64,000 nucleotides of DNA from Notamacropus eugenii. Its lineage: Eukaryota; Chordata; Mammalia; Diprotodontia; Macropodidae. The stretch lies in assembly GCF_028372415.1 (NCBI RefSeq), contig NC_092879.1:92039741-92103740 (forward strand), read 5' to 3'. The notes beneath the pieces are model-generated. The model saw only the letters and a list, made by a program, of their open reading frames with translations, searched no databases and was not told where the DNA came from. Position 1 is the stretch's first letter. Every line of letters begins with the position of its first letter. Positions 57,961 through 64,000 of the stretch are shown piece by piece. The position numbers and the translations under genes were made by a program.

Positions 57961-60844
57961 CTTCATCTGTCTGATGCATTTTTTTTGTGAGGGGGTTCTC
58001 ACTACCAGCCTCTCTGTCTCCTTCAGAGGGGCTAATTGGGAGAGGTTAGTTACTGATCGAAAGCCATAAGATGAGTAAAGAAGAGAGTGAAAACTAGGGT
58101 TCCCAGCCAAGTGCTCAGTCCATTAGACCACAGGGAATGACATTCTTTTCAATGGCATAATTATCTTATTAATATGTTGCATTTAGCACATGCATTTGAC
58201 AAACTGTGGCCCATCACCAAAGCTCTGGTCTCTCAGGGACTGAGTCCTCTCAGAGGGGCTTTTCCCTATCATCTCCTTGGCTTATTTGGGCCCCACCCAG
58301 GGTTTCGGTCCACTCTGTGCCCCACCAAGGGTATGCCCTGGAAATATTAAAATCTGGTTCACATCTAGAAAAACTCTCAGCTCCCACAAGCACTTGGGTT
58401 CACAATATAGGCACACAAGACATGTTTTCTTTGGACCAACAGAAAATGCAAAGAACTTGTCCCTGGACCCATAAAATACAAAGAACTTATAGCTGGGGAG
58501 TTGAGCCACATCACTCCCACTGCTGTATCACTTCTCCCGTGGATCTCTGCCTTCTCTGGACCCAGCTAGATCTCCACATGTGGAGTACAACCCTAGGCTG
58601 AGTCCCATTGTGTAAGAAAAGGAAGAATTTGGGGTTGCTAGAGAGAAGCAAGCAAACCTCCTACCTGATGGAGCTTCCTGCATTGTTAGGGAGTCCTCTC
58701 TGGTGGAGCCCATCTGCCCTGGGAATCTCTATTATCCTCCGGGCCTAATAATACCACAGAATGAGGCATTTCATGTAGACAAGGTTACGAGGGAGTCCAG
58801 CAGGCCCTACCTTCCTTTGGGACGTTCCCTGTCCACATGACTCACAGAAACAGGGAAAAGAAGAATGCACACCACTCCTCCAAATTGGGAGTCTTTATTG
58901 GGTCAGTCCCTCTTTCTTTCTGCATCTCCTTCAGGAGACACTCTTCTTCTCCTAAGTCTGTCTAGCAATAGCTCCTCTCCTCTTCCCCCACAGGTCTCTT
59001 CTGGAGCTTTGGGCATTCTTGTCTCCATTCGGTACCAGATCCTCAATACACATGACTTCCTGCCATGGTCCCCTGCCACACACTTTCCTGGATGGAGGAG
59101 GCCTCAGGCCTCTCTCTGGAGACCTGAGCCCATATCTGTGTGGAATCCCTCTCTAAGTTCTTTGCCCCTTCCTCCAAATCCCCGGTTTCCTACTCAGATG
59201 CGTAAGTCAAGTATCCACTGAGTGGATAAAAGAGTCACTTGTCAGGAGGATTCTAGGAAGGGAAAAGCTACGCTTTTATTCCTGACTTCTTGTCTTCAGT
59301 TTACTGGGTGGGGTGTAGCTGATACCTGAACCGGTGTTGCCATAGAAAAGAAGGATGACACTGTTCTGTGGACCTGCTGTGAGCTCATTTGCAGGCCCCA
59401 AAGCTCTGACCTTTCAGTTAGGAGCCAGCCATTCTGCAGTCCACTGGCAGAACAAAGTCTTTGCAGAGGGACTTCAGGGAGAGAGGTGGACGTGAGAGAG
59501 TGTCAAAGAATATGGGAGGAAGAATTCATTTCCTAGAATCTTTGGGGTTTGGAGTTTTGGTTTTTGATGAAAGCCTCCTTGGGGATGGAAGGCCCTAAGG
59601 AACTAGCCTGGTTTCCACCACATATTGTCTCTTGGGGGCTTTAACGATGAAGAGGTGAGAAAGGATGAGTGGGAGAAGGCCCTGGGCTTGCAGAGAACTG
59701 TGTGCCAGCTCTCGTGAGGGGAGCAAAGTAGAATAAAAGCCCCCAAAGGAGAACCAGGAAGGATGTGAGATGGGAGTACATCTGCTTGGAAGCCTTCCAA
59801 CTGGGATTCTTGCACCTCTACAGTTGTGATTAGGAAGATGAGTATATCAAACAAGGCCAGTTGAGTCACAGGAGACTTGGGGCCTAACTGCCCAGGTCAC
59901 TGAGGCCGGCTCCCTTTGCTGAGGCCACACATGCCTCAGGAAGGCTGGCCTGGTTTGGGGCCTGGGAGCCAGCCCACTTCCTGTCCACCCCCACAGTGCT
60001 CCAGCCTCTCCCCAGCAGACAGGAATCCGCCTTCCTGCCGGCTTTCCAGAATCGCCTCTCCCACATCAGCTTCTTGGTGAATGTCTGTCTCGTTCTCTGT
60101 GAGCATGAGTAAGACACTGCCCAGAAAAGCCAGCAGGGGAGGGTGGAGACTCAGGCCTAGATCCTAGGGAAGTCTAGCTCTGAGGCCTGAGTATTGGTGC
60201 TTTCTGTATGGATGAGCCACAGCCCTGTCCCAAGCCAGCAGAACAATCCACTCATGGGGATCGTGTTTCATAAAGTTTTAAGATTTCATTTTGCATAATG
60301 GGGGGAGGGGCCAGTCAAAGGAGGCAGTACAACCAACCAGAGTGGCCACACAGGCAAGGCCACAGAGGCCAAGGCTCATCCAACCTGCCCAGCCAGCTGT
60401 GCTACGCTACTGCAAGGGTACTCAGGGAGGGATTGGGGGTGGGGGGGCAGGCCTGGTGCCCCAGCTCCTGCCTTCTAGTCTGTGGCAGGTGGGCACTGTG
60501 GGAAAGCCAACTGGATAGACTATTCTCTCCAGGCCAAGAGTCCTCCAACCCTGAGGGGATGTCCCCTACTTCCTGGCTTACAACACTGCAGAAAAGGGAC
60601 AGGTGCCAGCTCAGGCCCTCTTGGTGCTGGCACAAGGCCTGCAGCCAGGGGAAATGGGCTCCTTTGACCATCAAGCCTCTGCCTCATCAAATCCCAGGCT
60701 TCCTTTAAGGCAGCTCAGCTGCTGCCTCCTACACACAAAGCCTTTCCTGCCTCCCCCACCCCCACCACCATTCCCATGATCTCCCTCTCAAAATAACTTT
60801 GCATTTACTGTGTATTCCCTTGGCAAGATGTGAGCGGGAGCTTT

Positions 60845-61140
60845 AACGCCTATGGGCCTCAGTTTCCTCACCTGTAAAATGCAGGGGTGGGACTAAGTGA
60901 CCTCTAAATCTGAGATCCTCAGCTCCTTTAGTTGGCATTTAAAGACCTTCACCATCTGCTCCAACCTATCTTTTTAGAGCAACTGCTTATACAATACTCT
61001 CCCCAGCTATATTTTTATTTAATTTTTTACTTAATGCTTTCGTTATCCAACAATGTGACATTCTATCTACCACCTCCATATCTTTGTATAGTCATGTACC
61101 TCCTCCAAGAGGCCACTCCTAATTCCCTCAGCTGTTAATG
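60845..61140. repeat. MIR 3' end followed by L2 fragment
   Basis: GGGCCTCAGTTTCCTCACCTG and AAATCTGAGATCCTCAGCTC are sense MIR. The next part, AAAGACCTTCACCATCTGCT, CCAACCTATC and AAGAGGCCACTCCTAATTCC, is antisense L2-type. Confidence 0.65.
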
Positions 61141-61154
61141 CCCCACTCCCTGAA

Positions 61155-61378
61155 ATGAAGAATGTTTGTTTATAAGGCACTTTACATCCATTGTCTTATT
61201 TGATCATCTCAACAGCCCTATGAGATAGGCCCTGTTAGCCCCATTTTGCAGATAAACTGAGGCAGAGATTAAGTGACCTGTCCAGGGTTACACCACTAGT
61301 AAGTGTCTGAGATGGGATCTGAACTCAGGTTTTCCTGACTCTAGGCTCAGTGCTCCAGCCACTGTAGCACCCCCTGCT
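61155..61378 (-). repeat. MIR SINE, antisense, complete
   Basis: AAGGCACTTTACATCCATTG, CAACAGCCCTATGAGATAGG, CAGATAAACTGAGGCAGAGA, GGGTTACACCACTAGTAAGTG and CCAGCCACTGTAGCACCCCC lie in canonical order. Confidence 0.92.
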
Positions 61379-61399
61379 ACCGGCCTGCATTTTATAATC

Positions 61400-61538
61400 T
61401 ATATTTTCTCTCTTACTTAGAGACATCCATGTCATAGCATAATGGAACTCCTTGAAGCCAGGGGCTGTCTTAACTTTTGTCTCTATCTCCAGCACCTGGC
61501 ACAGAGTAGGCACCTGAAATGGTTGTCAAATTGAGTCT
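61400..61538 (+). repeat. L2-type 3' end, sense
   Basis: AATGGAACTCCTTGAAGCCA, then CCAGCACCTGGCACAGAGTA and GGCACCTGAAATGGTTGTC. Confidence 0.75.
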
Positions 61539-61619
61539 GGTGGGGACATTTCACGCCCCTCCCACTGCAGTGCAGCTGGAACCTGGAAAGAGTTCTAAAG
61601 CTCATGGTCCAACAGCAGC

Positions 61620-61955
61620 AACTTTTGCTGATGTTTTAATGAGCAGGAACGTTTCAGATTAATCACCCAAAGTCTGCTTCAACAGAAAGCCAGCCATCCC
61701 CCCTCATAAGGGGAAAAGTGTGCAAAGAGCAGTCTCTAAGTGGATCATGTTTCTTTGAAAATTGTATTTTAAACCAAAGAGCCATAGCAGAGAGCTTTAT
61801 GGGTTTCTAATTAGCATCACAAAGGAAACACCACAAGGTTAATAAGAGCTGGTTAATTTGGATCGGGAGTAGCCTGGTGCCAGCTTCAGCCACATTAGCC
61901 ACTGAGATTGATTGCCTGCCGAAATCAAGAAGTGCCTGGCTGCTGTGATAGAAAT
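61620..61955. other. Unique block, candidate conserved non-coding DNA
   Basis: Non-repeat sequence with GTTTTAATGAGCAGGAACG, TTTCAGATTAATCACCCAAA, GGTTAATAAGAGCTGGTTAA and ACATTAGCCACTGAGATTGA. It carries several homeodomain-like TAAT cores. It is one of the two clearest repeat-free stretches near the right edge. Confidence 0.35.
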
Positions 61956-62084
61956 GTGCTTTGATTCTTGCCCCTCCCTGGGGGGTCACCAGAGGAGGGC
62001 TCCCTCTCCCTCTTTGCCCATGCCAGCCTGAGCCCATTTTACTACCCAGTTACTCAGTGTGAAGCGGGAAATGAACTCTGGTCA

Positions 62085-62375
62085 CTCCTAACTCCAAGTC
62101 AAGGACTTCTTCCTAGCTGGGTGACCCTGGGCAACTCACGTGACCTCTGACGATCTCAGTTTCCTTATTTATTCAATGGAAATAATAATGGCACCTACCT
62201 CCCAGAATGCTTAGCATTATTGTTACCCTTCCCTTGGCTTTGACCAGCTCGCTAGAACAGATGGGACATTTACAGGATCCTAGACAGACTGGGAAACGGA
62301 GACCTTCAGAAGTAGTTTGATCGCACAGGTAAGACACTTGCTCACTGTACTAAACTGTGCCTCTCAATGGCTGTT
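62085..62375 (+). repeat. MIR SINE, sense, with a second antisense piece
   Basis: CTAGCTGGGTGACCCTGGGC, GATCTCAGTTTCCTTATTTA and AATAATGGCACCTACCTCCC are sense (62100-62230). TTACAGGATCCTAGACAGACT and GGAAACGGAGACCTTCAGAA look like an antisense remnant. Confidence 0.75.
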
Positions 62376-62379
62376 GGAT

Positions 62380-62660
62380 CCTAGAATAAAAATACTGCTT
62401 TCTTTACTATCTGTAATAATAATAGGTCCCACAGTTCAAAAACATGTCTTTCCATTTGCATATCACTGATAGGGCAGCTTCTGGGCCAACCTCGATTTAG
62501 TTTATCAACAGCTGCAACCTGCCTTTTACAAGCTGGAGGCATGGGTCTTTTCCAAGAAACTGATTTTGAAATTAAATTAAAATCCAAACCAGTCTTTTGG
62601 TTCACCTCCCAGATTAGAGCAACTGACAGCCTTATTAATGATTAGAAACAGCAGGTGGGG
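62380..62660. other. Unique block, candidate conserved non-coding DNA
   Basis: Non-repeat sequence with TTTCCATTTGCATATCACTG (octamer-like ATTTGCAT), TCGATTTAGTTTATCAACAG, TTGAAATTAAATTAAAATCC and CAGCCTTATTAATGATTAG. Conservation is untested. Confidence 0.35.
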
Positions 62661-63104
62661 AGGTTCTGGAACAGGTTGACCAGCCTAAAGAGTGTGGCAA
62701 GAGCCTCCATGCTCATTTCCCTCTTTGCCATTTGTGAAAGAGAAGAGGGGGGCCTATTGTTCAGCCATGCTGGCAATGTGGCAGAGGAGAAGGGGCTAGG
62801 GAGGACCCAGTCCCAGGTGGAGTCCTCATTCTGCTCCAGTCTGAGGTGGGATCCCTGAGGAGGGGTGACAGGTACTCCGAGGGGGGCAGAGCCTCTGCTG
62901 ACCACTGCTGCTTAGAGGCTGAGGTGGAACAAGCAATGGCCTATGCCCCAAAGTGGCTTCCCTTCTCCTGGGGGAAGACAACATGGCCACAGAAAATCAT
63001 GGACATGATCATTTGAGGAGGAAGATGGCACTGCCAACTAAGGGGAGGCGAAAAGGGAAATAGCACCTGAGCAGCACCTTCAAGGAAGCTGGGAGGTGAG
63101 AAGG

Positions 63105-63560
63105 GAGGGTGGTCCAGGCACACGGGACAGCCTGTGCAAAGGCAGGAAATAGGAAAGGCAGTTCAGAGAACTGCAAGGAAACCAGTTTGGCTGGAACTGA
63201 CAGGCCAAGACAGAAAGTCCATGATGGGTACTAAAGTGCATTAAGCCGGGAAACCTAGAGTTAAACTGCGAACAGCATTAAGAGGCAAGCTGAAGAGTTT
63301 GTCCTGGAGGGCAATAGGGAGCCATGAAAGTTTCCTGATCAGGGGAGTACCTCAGCCAGATGTGTGCTTTGGGAAAATTCTTTTTGCCAGCTGTGTAAAG
63401 GATGGATTGGGTTGGGGAGAGACTGCAAGCAGGTAGCTGTCGAGACAGGCCAGGGAGAAGCAATAAGGCCTGAACTTGGGTGGGGGATACGTGGGCAAAG
63501 AGAAGGGGTGGCAGATGGGATGGATAGCTGGGCTGGGGAAGAGACACCATAAATCTCTTT
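63105..63560 (+). repeat. Long marsupial interspersed repeat, middle part
   Basis: GTGGTCCAGGCACACGGGAC, AGCCTGTGCAAAGGCAGGAA, TTTGGCTGGAACTGACAGGC, GGAGGGCAATAGGGAGCCAT and GGATTGGGTTGGGGAGAGAC are in family order. The remaining bases to 64000 are unassigned unique DNA. Confidence 0.75.
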
Positions 63561-64000
63561 GAACTCTTGCCTGGAACCCTACAGTCATGAATTATTACTA
63601 ACTCAGTAAGCCAAGTGGCTCCAAGGGAAGCTAGCAGCCCCCATTTCCTGATCTCTCTAAAGAGAGCAGCCCCAGAATACTTGTGCACCCTTTGAACCAA
63701 AGCAGATTACAAATCTATTAACTAGGAAGGGCCTAGAGCTAAACTGACTGTGGGGGTGAGCCTAGTTGGGGGTTATGACTTCACCCAGTGCACTGAGAGT
63801 GAGGCACCAGAAGAGACTCATTCCTGCTAAGGGGCAGCGGTAGGGGGTGAGGGGCAGGATGCTGGGTAAGTACAAAGGCCTGAATTCCAGACAAATGAGC
63901 ACGGTGGATTGTTTCAGATTTAACAGTTTGCATGTTTATTGTCTAAACTGTAGTGAAGGGTAATGGAGTAGAACCACTGCTTCTGTCTCCTAGGGACCCC

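Larger units (their letters stand above)
35341..64000 (-). other. PCDH19: Probable last intron of PCDH19
   Basis: This lies upstream of the terminal exon on the minus strand. The preceding exon should end by encoding a sequence like SQMPDHD. I looked for its reverse complement and for the acidic HEESDQTDSEHD segment and did not find either, so the whole stretch is read as one intron or part of it. It holds repeats, a nested L1/LTR insertion and unique AT-rich blocks, listed separately. Segments such as 35400-36490, 39180-40430, 43880-45750, 49530-50800, 51440-52880 and 57970-60840 contain no recognised element. Confidence 0.65.

Noticed and set aside
1..64000. CRISPR arrays, operons, phage or other prokaryotic systems
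   Set aside because: The tandem repeats are microsatellites and the dispersed repeats are SINEs, LINEs, an LTR and a MITE. No prokaryotic signal is present.

Overview
The window is vertebrate nuclear DNA, almost certainly from a marsupial. It is dominated by old interspersed repeats of a marsupial type: tRNA-derived SINEs with a B-box like GAGTTCAAATC and the tail CCTCAGTTTCCTCATCTGTAA, MIR and L2 relics, CR1/L3 3' ends, marsupial-type L1 ends whose ORF2 stops at RGCPSIGE, and a hAT MITE. There is no bacterial-style gene organisation. Most open frames are non-coding background or lie in repeats.

The one gene I can support is on the minus strand. The terminal coding exon of protocadherin-19 (PCDH19) lies at 34722-35311. 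It encodes about the last 195 residues of the cytoplasmic tail and ends in RLKDIVL followed by TAG. It is preceded by a good splice acceptor and followed by a long 3' UTR of about 4.7 kb, which ends near 30.06 kb or 29.96 kb. This UTR is free of recognisable transposons, unlike everything around it.

Layout by region: 1-29.95 kb is intergenic DNA downstream of PCDH19. It holds SINE/MIR/L2 relics, two antisense LINE complexes (about 9.5-13.3 kb and 15.85-19.54 kb), a degraded L1 3' end, long CT, GT and GA microsatellites, and two stretches of unique AT-rich sequence that may be conserved regulatory DNA. 29.95-35.31 kb is the terminal exon. 35.31-64.0 kb is best read as the last PCDH19 intron. 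I could not find the preceding coding exon in it. It carries more SINE/MIR/L2 relics and a readable nested insertion: a 5'-truncated L1 (42149-43517) interrupted by a 610-bp solo LTR (42731-43340), each with its own target-site duplication. It also holds a complete 127-bp hAT MITE (49389-49515), CA tracts, a G-quadruplex-capable repeat and several unique AT-rich blocks.

PCDH19 is X-linked in humans, in the part of the X shared with marsupials, so this window is probably from a marsupial X chromosome. That is an inference from synteny. I found no RNA gene, CRISPR array, intact retroviral gene or new biological system. The most informative items are the diverged PCDH19 tail, its repeat-free 3' UTR and the datable nested L1/LTR insertion. 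Repeat boundaries are estimates by eye, and repeat family names are from memory.
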